Part shown: positions 1-8,139 of the stretch, piece by piece
Layout: each line of letters begins with the position of its first letter
Position numbering within the stretch: the first letter of the stretch is position 1
NCBI GenBank assembly: GCA_027729925.1
Contig: JAQCEB010000002.1
Coordinates: forward strand, 1-64,000
Length of the DNA: 64,000 nucleotides
Direction: 5' to 3'
Origin: Actinomycetota bacterium
GTDB lineage: Bacteria > Actinomycetota > Acidimicrobiia > Actinomarinales > Actinomarinaceae
Translations under genes and position numbers: made by a program
Notes under the pieces: generated by a model
Databases searched by the model: none
The model's input: only the letters and a program-made list of their open reading frames with translations
What the model was told of the DNA's origin: nothing

Positions 1-1
1 T

Positions 2-796
2 GCTTTTCTACAACCACAGCACGCTAACTACAGTCAAATACGAGAAGCTGCATTAAAGGCTGAGGAAATGGGTGTTGATGTCATTTATAATTGGGATCAC
101 TTTTATCCTCTTTATAAAGAAGACGGAACGCAATGGGCTGAAGGCGAAAGAAGAGAAGGTAAACATTTTGAATGTTGGACAATGCTTGCAAGTTGGGCTG
201 AAGCAACCAAATCAGTGGATATAGGACCATTAGTTACTTGTAACTCTTATAGAAATCCAGAACTATTAGCTGACATGGCAAGAACGGTAGATCATATTTC
301 AAATGGAAGGGTAATTCTAGGAATTGGATCTGGTTGGTTTGAACAAGACTATGAAGAATATGGTTATGAATTTGGTACTGCAATCTGGCGATTGAAGGAA
401 CTTGAAAAGTCTTTAGAGAGAATAGTTAAAAGAATGAAAAAATTAGATCCTCAACCAGTTAGAAAGATTCCAATTTTAATTGGTGGTGGTGGTGAAAAAG
501 TAACACTTAAACTAGTGGCTAAATATGCGGATATTTGGCATGGTTTTGCAACAAAAACAGAAGAAAGAAGTGGTGTAGAAACTGTTGCACATAAAAATAA
601 TGTTTTAAATAATTGGTGTGAAGAAATTGGAAGAGACCCAAATGAGATTCAAAGATCTATTGGAGTTGATATTAATAGAGTGGATTTAGCTGACCAACTC
701 GTTGAAGCAGGGGCAACTGAACTGACTTTGGCTGTTAATGGACCTTATGCCGACATTGAAAAATTAATACCTTGGCTTGAGTGGAGAGATAAATAA
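2..796 (+). CDS. LLM-class F420-dependent oxidoreductase (5' truncated by window edge)
   Basis: The frame is open from base 2, so the gene begins before the window; the ATG at 68 is internal. The visible part reads like the bacterial luciferase-like monooxygenase superfamily, F420-dependent branch: an early LQPQHANYSQIREAA stretch, then YNWDHF, then RTVDHISNGRVILGIGSGW, the usual LLM flavin-binding core, and IPILIGGGGEKVTLKLVAKY near the C-terminus. Members pass hydride between F420 and a small substrate in the cytoplasm; the substrate cannot be told from sequence. F420 use fits an actinobacterium. FMN-dependent LLM enzymes are the alternative. The next gene starts 15 bases downstream on the same strand. 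Confidence 0.85.
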   Translation, partial: AFLQPQHANYSQIREAALKAEEMGVDVIYNWDHFYPLYKEDGTQWAEGERREGKHFECWTMLASWAEATKSVDIGPLVTCNSYRNPELLADMARTVDHISNGRVILGIGSGWFEQDYEEYGYEFGTAIWRLKELEKSLERIVKRMKKLDPQPVRKIPILIGGGGEKVTLKLVAKYADIWHGFATKTEERSGVETVAHKNNVLNNWCEEIGRDPNEIQRSIGVDINRVDLADQLVEAGATELTLAVNGPYADIEKLIPWLEWRDK

Positions 797-811
797 TTTC
801 TTCTTAAAAAA

Positions 812-1735
812 ATGGATATTTTAATAATTTCAACTGGATTAATTTTCGGATTCTTTTTATTGATAAAAGGTGCTGACGAAATGGTTCAATCAGCTATTCA
901 AATAGCCGTAAAATTTAGTATACCTAGTTCAATAATAGGTGCTATTTTTATTGGCTTTGGAACCTCAACACCAGAATTGTTTGCAAGCGCTGGTGCAGCG
1001 TTTAAAGGAGATTTAGATTTAGGTGTTGGAAATATAATTGGATCAAACATTGCAAACGCACTTCTTGTGCTTTCGGTGTTATATATTTTCCTTCCTAAAG
1101 GTTTTTCAAAAAGTTTAAAACTTAATAAGCTTAGTCCAATTTGGATGAGTATTTTTACTCTCGTGTTTGCTGGATATTATGTATTTTTCAAAAATTTTTC
1201 TAAGACTTTTGGTATTGCACTTCTGGTTTTATCTTCATATGTAATATTTTCTTTAATCAGAGAGGAAAGCATAGAACAAGAAGAATTGGTTTCTAGTGAA
1301 AGAAAAAATTTGCTAATTAGAGCTTCAGTTGCATTAGGTGCAACAATTTATGGAAGTAATTTAGTTGTTGATAATTCTGTTCAACTTGCAGAAAAATTTG
1401 GCATTTCTTCACTAATTGTTGGTTCAACATTAATTGCAGTAGGGACTAGTTTGCCTGAAGTTGCAAGTTCAATAGCAGCAGCACGATTGAGTAAACCAAG
1501 TTTGGTATTTGGAAATATCTTTGGTTCTAATTTGTTTAATATTGGCTTAGTTGGGGGTTCAATATTCATAATTAACCCAAATAATCTTAGTTCTGATATA
1601 TCGATTTCAATTTATTATCTTTTGATATCTGGAACAATTTTGTTAGTACTAGCCTTTGCAAAGGTTTCCAAAAATGTAATTATTGGAATTATATTGATTT
1701 CAATTTACGTTAGTTACTTATTAAATTTGTTCTAA
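812..1735 (+). CDS. Calcium/sodium antiporter (CaCA family, YrbG-like)
   Basis: This 307-residue membrane protein has the duplicated alpha-repeat of Ca2+/cation antiporters: GFGTSTPELFAS followed by GNIIGSNIANALLVL in the first half, and VGTSLPEVASS followed by GNIFGSNLFNIGLVGG in the second. These two repeats line the ion path in the family. About ten hydrophobic segments are visible. The length matches bacterial YrbG-type exchangers. It probably exports Ca2+ in exchange for Na+ or H+ across the inner membrane. It overlaps the 3' end of the convergent lgt gene by 15 bases. Confidence 0.88.
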   Translation: MDILIISTGLIFGFFLLIKGADEMVQSAIQIAVKFSIPSSIIGAIFIGFGTSTPELFASAGAAFKGDLDLGVGNIIGSNIANALLVLSVLYIFLPKGFSKSLKLNKLSPIWMSIFTLVFAGYYVFFKNFSKTFGIALLVLSSYVIFSLIREESIEQEELVSSERKNLLIRASVALGATIYGSNLVVDNSVQLAEKFGISSLIVGSTLIAVGTSLPEVASSIAAARLSKPSLVFGNIFGSNLFNIGLVGGSIFIINPNNLSSDISISIYYLLISGTILLVLAFAKVSKNVIIGIILISIYVSYLLNLF

Positions 1736-2551
1736 ATTTTTATTTTTAAAAAATACTATTAATCCAATTAAAGCTAGGAGCAAGCCTCCAATTTGGTTGT
1801 AAGTTACATTGCCAATTGTTGAATCACCCATTCCAAAACGAAGGGTATCTAATATAAATCTTTGGATTCCATACCAAAATGCCCATAATCCTATCCAAGA
1901 ACCTTGTCCAAAATTAAATCTTTTTTTCATGTTAATAAACAAAAAGAAAATCAAAAAAGCAAAAAGTAAATCATATAGAGCCACATGATGAAAGCTACCG
2001 CATGTAAGAAGAGGGGGGCTGCACTCTAATCCGTTATGTTGAGGAGCAACATCATAACCTGGTTTTATTTCATAAGCTAAAATAAAATTACTTGCTCTGC
2101 CTAGATGTTCTACAATAGCCAGATCCCCTATTCTGCCAATTATAGTGCCTAAAATTAACCCAGTGGCTGCATAGTCTCCATACTGTTTAAAGCTTTGTTT
2201 GTTAAAATACGATATTTTCAAAAATGCGGCGATTATACCACCTGCCATACCACCCATTATTGAATAGCTTCCTGCAAGAGTAAATACATCATCTAATCCA
2301 TACCCTGGCTCTAAAATATGCGCTGGAATAGTAAAAAATCTTGCTCCAATTATTGCTCCAAAGATTGCCCATGTCAAAGCATCAGAAAACAATACTGTGT
2401 CAGCTCCGTCTTTTTCAGCAAGTTTTAATGCATGATTTGCACCAAAGTAAAATCCAAGTGCAGCAAATACTCCATGCAAAGAAAAAGCTAAAGGACCTAT
2501 CTGGGTAATAGGTATTGGTGGGTATGTTATTGAAAAAAATATTTGTTCCAT
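1721..2551 (-). CDS. lgt: Prolipoprotein diacylglyceryl transferase
   Basis: Lgt moves diacylglyceryl from phosphatidylglycerol to the lipobox Cys of secreted pre-lipoproteins, in the inner membrane. The protein has about seven membrane spans, the N-terminal GPLAFSLHGVFAALGF stretch carrying the conserved His, GARFFTIPAHI, and the signature region GRIGDLAIVEHLGR. The signature is unusual because the common GN(F/W) is GD here. I place the start at the ATG at 2551; an in-frame TTG at 2557 would overlap the upstream ctaB stop. Likely clients in this window are CtaC, AapJ and the cupredoxin protein, all with lipoboxes. Confidence 0.87.
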   Translation of the reverse strand: MEQIFFSITYPPIPITQIGPLAFSLHGVFAALGFYFGANHALKLAEKDGADTVLFSDALTWAIFGAIIGARFFTIPAHILEPGYGLDDVFTLAGSYSIMGGMAGGIIAAFLKISYFNKQSFKQYGDYAATGLILGTIIGRIGDLAIVEHLGRASNFILAYEIKPGYDVAPQHNGLECSPPLLTCGSFHHVALYDLLFAFLIFFLFINMKKRFNFGQGSWIGLWAFWYGIQRFILDTLRFGMGDSTIGNVTYNQIGGLLLALIGLIVFFKNKNLEQI

Positions 2552-2553
2552 AA

Positions 2554-3435
2554 TCAAAACATGCTAATTGTGAATATAATGTCAGCAACCATACTAATAA
2601 ATAATAATGCAAGGTATGTATTAGAAAATACAAAATAATTAATTGGCTTAATTCTTTTTTTAAAAAGTTGAAAACTTTTTAAAAGTAAATAACAACCTAA
2701 AAATATTGAACTATAAAGATAAACAATACCTAATTGTAAAATTGGAGTTAAGAGTACCGAAGTAATTACAGTGGCACAACCATAAACTGCAATGAAGACA
2801 ACAGTTCTTTTTTCTGATTCCTGCGTTGGTAACATTGGAAAATTTGCATCTTTATAGTCTTCAACATTATGCAGTGAAAGAGCCCAAAAGTGTGCAGGTG
2901 TCCAAAGAAATACTAATAAAAAAAGTAACCATGTACCGATATCTAGATTAGAACCTGTTGCAGTCCATCCAATTAATACTGGAGCTGCACCAGCGGCTCC
3001 TCCAATTACTATGTTTTGATTAGTTCTTGGTTTTAAAACTAATGTGTAAATAAATGAATAAAACAAATTTGCAGATAGAGCTATATAACTTGCCAAAATT
3101 GTAGTAAAAAAATATAGAATAAAAAAACCTAAACTCCCTGTAAAAAAAGAAAATAAATATGCACTCTTAAGTGATATTTCGCCTGTAACTAATGGCCTTG
3201 TTGACGTCCTAGACATCAATCTATCTTGTTCAACTTCAAATATTTGATTAAGAACATTAGCACTGACTGCTAGCATTGTTCCACCTATCAAAGTATAAAA
3301 AATTAAATCAATCGGGGGGAAACTATAAATTGAAACAATCATTGATGGAACTGTAGTAATTAACAATAACTCTACGACTCTAAGTTTTGAAAGTTTAAGA
3401 TAACTCGTTAACAGGTTTTTTATTCGAATTTCCAT
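2554..3435 (-). CDS. ctaB: Protoheme IX farnesyltransferase (heme O synthase)
   Basis: This 293-residue polytopic UbiA-superfamily prenyltransferase adds farnesyl to heme b, the first step toward heme A for the cytochrome oxidase encoded next door. Visible motifs are the first Asp-rich motif region NVLNQIFEVEQDRLMSRT followed by TRPL, and the second polar loop HNVEDYKDANFPMLP. Nine or so hydrophobic segments follow the usual pattern. It lies divergent to ctaC with a 71-base gap holding the likely ctaC promoter, and runs into lgt with a 2-base gap. Confidence 0.93.
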   Translation of the reverse strand: MEIRIKNLLTSYLKLSKLRVVELLLITTVPSMIVSIYSFPPIDLIFYTLIGGTMLAVSANVLNQIFEVEQDRLMSRTSTRPLVTGEISLKSAYLFSFFTGSLGFFILYFFTTILASYIALSANLFYSFIYTLVLKPRTNQNIVIGGAAGAAPVLIGWTATGSNLDIGTWLLFLLVFLWTPAHFWALSLHNVEDYKDANFPMLPTQESEKRTVVFIAVYGCATVITSVLLTPILQLGIVYLYSSIFLGCYLLLKSFQLFKKRIKPINYFVFSNTYLALLFISMVADIIFTISMF

Positions 3436-3436
3436 A

Positions 3437-3466
3437 TTGACATAGTACTTGTGATTACACTATATA
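3437..3466 (+). promoter_or_regulatory. Candidate sigma70-type promoter of the cta operon
   Basis: In the gap between ctaB and ctaC there is TTGACA at 3437-3442 and TATATA at 3461-3466, separated by 18 bases. The position, about 40 bases upstream of the ctaC start, suits a transcript covering ctaC to ctaG and perhaps beyond. This is a match to consensus only. Confidence 0.5.
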
Positions 3467-3506
3467 TTGTTACAACGCTATTCTTAAATACTGTTATTAA
3501 TAAAAT

Positions 3507-4520
3507 ATGTTGATGAAAATATTTTTTAAGTTTAAAAATTTAAAATACCTTTTTTTAGTTTTTATCTCTGCATGTATTGACAATGCTCCATTAGATTCTT
3601 TAAGTCCAGAAGGACCGTATGCAAGATCTATTGATGAATTATTCTGGTTAACTTTTTGGATTGCTGTAATTATTTTTGTTTTGGTTCAAGGTGCACTTTT
3701 AGTTTCAGTTTTATTATTTAGAGACAAACCAAACAAACCAGAGCCAAAACAAGTCCATGGGAATACAAAACTTGAAATTATTTGGACAGTTATTCCAGTA
3801 TTGATTCTTGCTTTTATTGCAGTTCCCACTGTCAGAACAATATTTGATTTAGCAAGAGAGCCTGAAGACGCCTTAAAAATTGAAGTTATAGGTCACCAAT
3901 GGTGGTTTGAATACAAATATCCTGATTATGGAATTACAACTGCCAATGTTTTAGTTATACCTAGTGATAGACCCGTTAGGCTTGAAATGTGGTCAAATGA
4001 TGTTCTTCATAATTATTGGGTACCTAAATTAAATGGGAAACGATATTTAGTTCCTGGCCAAAAAACATACCTTAATTTACACGCCGATAACCCTGACGAA
4101 TTTTGGGCACAGTGTGGCGAGTATTGCGGATTGAGTCACTCTAAAATGCGTGGAAGGGTAATTTCTTTGAGCGAAAATGATTTCAATTTGTGGATAAATA
4201 ATGAACAACAGAATGCTTTGAAACTTGAAGATGGCTCTTTAGCAGCTGAGGGTCAATCAGTTTTCTTAAATGCGGGTTGTACACAATGCCATGTTATAAA
4301 TGGTGTATGGGATACTCAAGGAGATAGAATAGCACCAAACTTAACACATTTTGCGGCTAGAACAGTTTTTGCTGGAGCTGCGTTAGAAAATAATAAAGAA
4401 AATTTAACTAATTGGCTAGCTAATCCTGCAAAAATTAAACCAGGAACCTTTATGCCTAATCTAGAATTGACTGAAGCAGAAATTAATGCTTTAATTGCGT
4501 ACTTAGGAACATTAAAGTGA
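3507..4520 (+). CDS. ctaC: Cytochrome c oxidase subunit II with fused cytochrome c domain (caa3 type)
   Basis: Subunit II carries the CuA centre that takes electrons into the oxidase. The N-terminus is a lipoprotein signal with lipobox FISAC (Cys23), followed by two membrane spans (about 44-70 and 88-110). CuA ligands are visible as His168 and the CGEYCGLSHSKM motif (Cys203, Glu205, Cys207, His211, Met214). A C-terminal cytochrome c domain has CTQCH (residues 258-262) and a likely axial Met316 in TFMPN. This fusion marks a caa3-type enzyme that needs no separate soluble cytochrome c. The stop overlaps the ctaD GTG start by four bases (GTGA). Confidence 0.95.
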   Translation: MLMKIFFKFKNLKYLFLVFISACIDNAPLDSLSPEGPYARSIDELFWLTFWIAVIIFVLVQGALLVSVLLFRDKPNKPEPKQVHGNTKLEIIWTVIPVLILAFIAVPTVRTIFDLAREPEDALKIEVIGHQWWFEYKYPDYGITTANVLVIPSDRPVRLEMWSNDVLHNYWVPKLNGKRYLVPGQKTYLNLHADNPDEFWAQCGEYCGLSHSKMRGRVISLSENDFNLWINNEQQNALKLEDGSLAAEGQSVFLNAGCTQCHVINGVWDTQGDRIAPNLTHFAARTVFAGAALENNKENLTNWLANPAKIKPGTFMPNLELTEAEINALIAYLGTLK

Positions 4521-6457
4521 CAAAAATATTAGAACCAAAGAAACAAAATAGCATCTTTAGAAGACCTTCCTCAGAAACTGGAATATGGTCTTGGATAACT
4601 ACTGTAGATCATAAAAAAATTGGAATTATGTATGGATATGCTGCTTTCTTTTTCTTATTAATAGGAGGTCTTGAAGCTCTAGTTCTTAGAATCCAACTCT
4701 CTCAGCCAGATAATAACTTTTTATCAGCTGCTGAATACAATGCTATGTTCACTATGCATGGAACAACAATGATTTTTTTAGCAATCATGCCTATAAGTGC
4801 CGCTTTCTTTAATTATTTATTGCCCTTACAAATTGGAGCTAGAGATGTTGCTTTCCCTAGGCTGAATGCTTTATCATTTTGGATATTCATATTTGGAGGA
4901 ATATTTTTATACTCAACTTTTATATTTGGTACAGCTGGTGCCCCAGAGGGTGGATATTTAGATGAAGAAGTAAGTTGGTTGGGTTCAGCGCCAAATGGTG
5001 GTTGGTTTGGATATCAACCAAATGCGGGTCTAAAATATTCTCCCGGAACTGCAATGGATTTTTGGGCTTTGGGGCTACAGATTCTTGGAATAGCTTCACT
5101 AATTTCAGCTTTTAATTTTATAACAACAATTATCAATATGCGCACTAAAGGAATGAGGTTTATGAGAATGCCTGTATTTACTTGGATGACATTTGCAGTT
5201 TCGTTCCTACTTGCTTTCTCGCTTCCAATAATTGCTATTGCATTATTTTATGTAACTTTTGATAGAAATTTCGGAACTAGTTTCTTTCTAGTTGAAGGTG
5301 GAGGTGACCCAGTATTATGGCAACATTTATTTTGGTTGTTTGGTCACCCAGAGGTATATATTCTAATTCTTCCTGCATTTGGAATAGTGTCTGAAGTTCT
5401 TCCAACTTTTTCTCGTAAGCCTTTATTTGGCTATGCAGCAATAGTTTTTGCTGGATTTGGAATTGCATTTATTGGTTTCGGTGTATGGGCTCATCATATG
5501 TTTGCATCTTCAATCAGTACTGTTGCACAAGCTGGATTTGGATTATCAACTATGGTTATTGCCGTACCAACTGGCGTAAAGATATTTAACTGGCTAGGTA
5601 CTATTTGGGGGGGCAAATTAAAACTTAACACTCCTATGCTATTTTCTTTGGGTTTTATAGGTATGTTTGTTATTGGTGGTTTAAGTGGGGTTACACATTC
5701 AATTGTACCTGCAGACACTCAACAAACAGATACCTACTATATTGTTGCTCATTTTCACTATGTATTATTTGGTGGAGCTATGTTTGGAATTTTTTCAGGT
5801 CTTTATTATTGGTTTCCTAAAGTGTGGGGAAAAATGTACAACGAAACTCTCGGAAAAATTCATTTTTGGCTAATGTTAATTGGCTTTAACTTAACATTTG
5901 GCCCAATGCATTGGTTAGGATTACAAGGTCAAGTCAGAAGAACTTGGGTATATGCAAAAGAAACAAACCTGCAGTTTTGGAATGTAATTGTTACTATTGG
6001 TGCGTTTATAATCGCTCTGTCAATTGTTGTATTTATGATAAATTGGATTTTCTCAAAAAGAAATGGTGAAAAAGCACCATTCGATCCTTGGGATGCAAGA
6101 ACGATTGAATGGTCTATACCTTCACCAACACCGGTCTGGAATTTTTCAACAGCACCAAATGTTAAATCATTAGATGATTTTTGGCACTCTAAATATGATG
6201 AAGATGAAGAAGGCAGAGCTGTCAGAAAACCAACAGCTGATCAATTATTAATAGACTTAGAGGAAGATGGATTAAATCCTAAAGAGGAAATTATTCTTCC
6301 AAACCCATCGTATTTCCCAATTGTATTAGCTTCTGGCTTACCTCTTTTAGGTTATGCTGTAATTTTTAAATCAATTGCTTTAGCAGTCGTTGGTGTAATT
6401 TTGATACTTTCTGGAAGTTTCGGTTGGGGTACAGAACCTTTAGAAGAAGGGCATTAA
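4517..6457 (+). CDS. ctaD: Cytochrome c oxidase subunit I
   Basis: The catalytic heme-copper subunit, about 12 spans, reduces O2 at heme a3-CuB and pumps protons. The HGTTMIF heme-ligand region, GHPEVY (CuB His and the cross-linked Tyr), the HHMF His pair, and the VAHFHYVLFG heme ligands are all present. The D-channel loop GARDVAFPRLNA and the K-channel Lys in GVKIFNWLGT are also present, so this is an A-type proton pump. At 646 residues it carries the long C-terminal tail seen in actinobacterial CtaD, ending in two further hydrophobic segments. It starts at GTG 4517 inside the end of ctaC. Confidence 0.96.
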   Translation: MTKILEPKKQNSIFRRPSSETGIWSWITTVDHKKIGIMYGYAAFFFLLIGGLEALVLRIQLSQPDNNFLSAAEYNAMFTMHGTTMIFLAIMPISAAFFNYLLPLQIGARDVAFPRLNALSFWIFIFGGIFLYSTFIFGTAGAPEGGYLDEEVSWLGSAPNGGWFGYQPNAGLKYSPGTAMDFWALGLQILGIASLISAFNFITTIINMRTKGMRFMRMPVFTWMTFAVSFLLAFSLPIIAIALFYVTFDRNFGTSFFLVEGGGDPVLWQHLFWLFGHPEVYILILPAFGIVSEVLPTFSRKPLFGYAAIVFAGFGIAFIGFGVWAHHMFASSISTVAQAGFGLSTMVIAVPTGVKIFNWLGTIWGGKLKLNTPMLFSLGFIGMFVIGGLSGVTHSIVPADTQQTDTYYIVAHFHYVLFGGAMFGIFSGLYYWFPKVWGKMYNETLGKIHFWLMLIGFNLTFGPMHWLGLQGQVRRTWVYAKETNLQFWNVIVTIGAFIIALSIVVFMINWIFSKRNGEKAPFDPWDARTIEWSIPSPTPVWNFSTAPNVKSLDDFWHSKYDEDEEGRAVRKPTADQLLIDLEEDGLNPKEEIILPNPSYFPIVLASGLPLLGYAVIFKSIALAVVGVILILSGSFGWGTEPLEEGH

Positions 6458-6459
6458 TC

Positions 6460-7044
6460 ATGAGTACTGCACATGCCTACCCTCATGAGGATACTGGTGT
6501 AGAAACTAGAAAACTTGGAATGTGGGTTTTTTTATCTACAGAAATTCTTTTCTTTGGTACTTTAATTACTACTTTTATGATTTTTAAAGGTAAGGACTTT
6601 CCAGGAATTAAATTAACTGATGTTTACGACATACCATTTACTTCAATAAGCTCGTTCGTACTTCTCATGAGTTCACTAACAATGGTTCTCGCACATAACG
6701 CTTTAGAATCTGATGATCAAGAGAAGACAAGAGTTTGGTTGTTAGCTACTGCTATGCTTGGTGCTGTATTTTTAGCAGGTCAAATTTATGAATTCACTGA
6801 ATTTTATCATAAGGGTTTTGAACTTGATACAAATATTTTTAGTTCATCTTTTTATGTTTTAACGGGTTTTCATGGTCTACACGTATTTATTGGAGTTGTA
6901 TTGCTGCTCTCACTTTGGGGTATAGGACAAAGACAAAATGGTTTAACTCTTGAAAGCGGAATGAATTTAGAATTTGTTGCTCTATATTGGCACTTTGTTG
7001 ATATAGTTTGGATAGTTCTTTTTACGGTTGTTTATTTAATTTAA
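6460..7044 (+). CDS. ctaE: Cytochrome c oxidase subunit III
   Basis: This is a 194-residue five-span COX3 family protein. Conserved features include GMWVFLSTEILFFGTL at the N-terminus, the central GFHGLHVFIGV helix and the C-terminal YWHFVDIVWIVLF. Subunit III stabilises subunit I and its proton entry. The correct start is the ATG at 6460, two bases after the ctaD stop, with an AGAAGAAGGG ribosome-binding site upstream; longer in-frame extensions reach into ctaD and are not needed. Confidence 0.95.
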   Translation: MSTAHAYPHEDTGVETRKLGMWVFLSTEILFFGTLITTFMIFKGKDFPGIKLTDVYDIPFTSISSFVLLMSSLTMVLAHNALESDDQEKTRVWLLATAMLGAVFLAGQIYEFTEFYHKGFELDTNIFSSSFYVLTGFHGLHVFIGVVLLLSLWGIGQRQNGLTLESGMNLEFVALYWHFVDIVWIVLFTVVYLI

Positions 7045-7045
7045 T

Positions 7046-7345
7046 ATGTCAAATTCTCATTTAAGTCATCCAACACCTAAAAAATATGTACAAATAGCAA
7101 TTGTTCTTGGTGTCCTAACAGCAATTGAAGTTGCTCTTTATTACACCGAAGAGATTGTTGGATCATTTACGGCCCCACTACTGGTTACATTAGCCATTGG
7201 TAAATTTGTAATTGTAGTCGGATGGTTTATGCACTTAAGATTTGAAAATAAAACAGTGAACAGGTTTTTTACAGGTGGAATGATTTTAGCTTTAATTCTA
7301 TTTGCAATAGTTATGTTTGAAAGAGCATCTGCTAATTATTTTTAA
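7046..7345 (+). CDS. ctaF: Cytochrome c oxidase subunit IV family protein
   Basis: A 99-residue protein with three hydrophobic segments, in the usual place after ctaE. YVQIAIVLGVLTAIEVALYY and VVGWFMHLRFENK are typical of the prokaryotic subunit IV (COX4_pro) family. It is thought to stabilise the CuB site region. It starts one base after the ctaE stop, and its TAA supplies the A of the likely ATT start of the next gene. Confidence 0.87.
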   Translation: MSNSHLSHPTPKKYVQIAIVLGVLTAIEVALYYTEEIVGSFTAPLLVTLAIGKFVIVVGWFMHLRFENKTVNRFFTGGMILALILFAIVMFERASANYF

Positions 7346-8130
7346 TTCAATCATTACCATTTCACCCACATTATGATATTTGGACGTTAATTATTTCTTT
7401 AATCATATTTTTTGAATTCAGCACAAAAAACAAATTATTAAAAGCTCAAAAAAGAAAAATTTGGTATGCAGGAGTTATTATTTTATGGATATTTACCGAT
7501 TACCCACTACATGATATAGGAGAGAAATATTTATTTTCTGTTCATTCAGTTGAGCATCTTGTTTTAGCATTAGTTTCTCCTCCTTTACTTCTACTAGGTA
7601 TGCATTCGGAAATGAAAAAATTGATTTCAGTTCCTCTGTTGATCAAAACTCTTAAAATATCTTCTAAGCCTGTTGTTGCTTTTTTTCTCTTTAATACCGT
7701 TATGGTAGGAATGCATTGGACAAATGTAGTTAATTTGATGGTAACAAATACAGTATTTCATTTTTTTGTGCATTCAATAATGCTTTTGATTTCACTCAAC
7801 ATGTGGATACCCGTTATTGGTTTTAATGATGAAATCAAATCTCTAAGCCAAGCTGGAAAAATTGGCTATATGTTTTTACAGTCATTATTACCAACAATTC
7901 CAGCAAGTTTTCTAACTTTTGGTACAGAACCAATATATTCTGCTTATTTATTACGAGAAAATATATTTAACGTTTCTATTGTGAATGACCAAACTTTAGC
8001 AGGTTTAGTTTTAAAACTGGGTGGTGGAGTAATCATATGGTTAACTATTTTGATTATTTGGCTAAATTGGTACAAAGAAGAAAAAACATTTGACGATGTC
8101 GTTAGAAATAATTCTGTAGATTACAATTAA
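7345..8130 (+). CDS. ctaG: CtaG-like cytochrome oxidase assembly protein with probable ATT start
   Basis: An open frame runs from just after a TAA at 7333-7335 to 8130. The ATG at 7600 is far internal: the region before it encodes the most conserved part of actinobacterial CtaG, FHPHYDIW, then TDYPLHDIGEKYLFSVHSVEHL, then SPPLLLLG. The only plausible initiator before FHPHYDIW is ATT at 7345, overlapping the ctaF stop (TAATT), giving about 261 residues. TTA, CAA and TCA are the other codons there. The family (caa3_CtaG, Pfam DUF1404-like) helps copper insertion into oxidase. A start further upstream would have to lie within the final codons of ctaF. Seven or so membrane spans are visible. Confidence 0.8.
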   Translation: MQSLPFHPHYDIWTLIISLIIFFEFSTKNKLLKAQKRKIWYAGVIILWIFTDYPLHDIGEKYLFSVHSVEHLVLALVSPPLLLLGMHSEMKKLISVPLLIKTLKISSKPVVAFFLFNTVMVGMHWTNVVNLMVTNTVFHFFVHSIMLLISLNMWIPVIGFNDEIKSLSQAGKIGYMFLQSLLPTIPASFLTFGTEPIYSAYLLRENIFNVSIVNDQTLAGLVLKLGGGVIIWLTILIIWLNWYKEEKTFDDVVRNNSVDYN

Positions 8131-8139
8131 ATTAAAAAT

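Noticed and set aside
6424..6459. Upstream start for ctaE inside ctaD
   Set aside because: The ATG at 6460 has a good ribosome-binding site and matches the normal N-terminus of subunit III.
7375..7383. A stop codon interrupting the upstream part of ctaG
   Set aside because: On careful reading the frame is CAT-TAT-GAT-ATT-TGG; there is no in-frame stop between 7336 and 8128.
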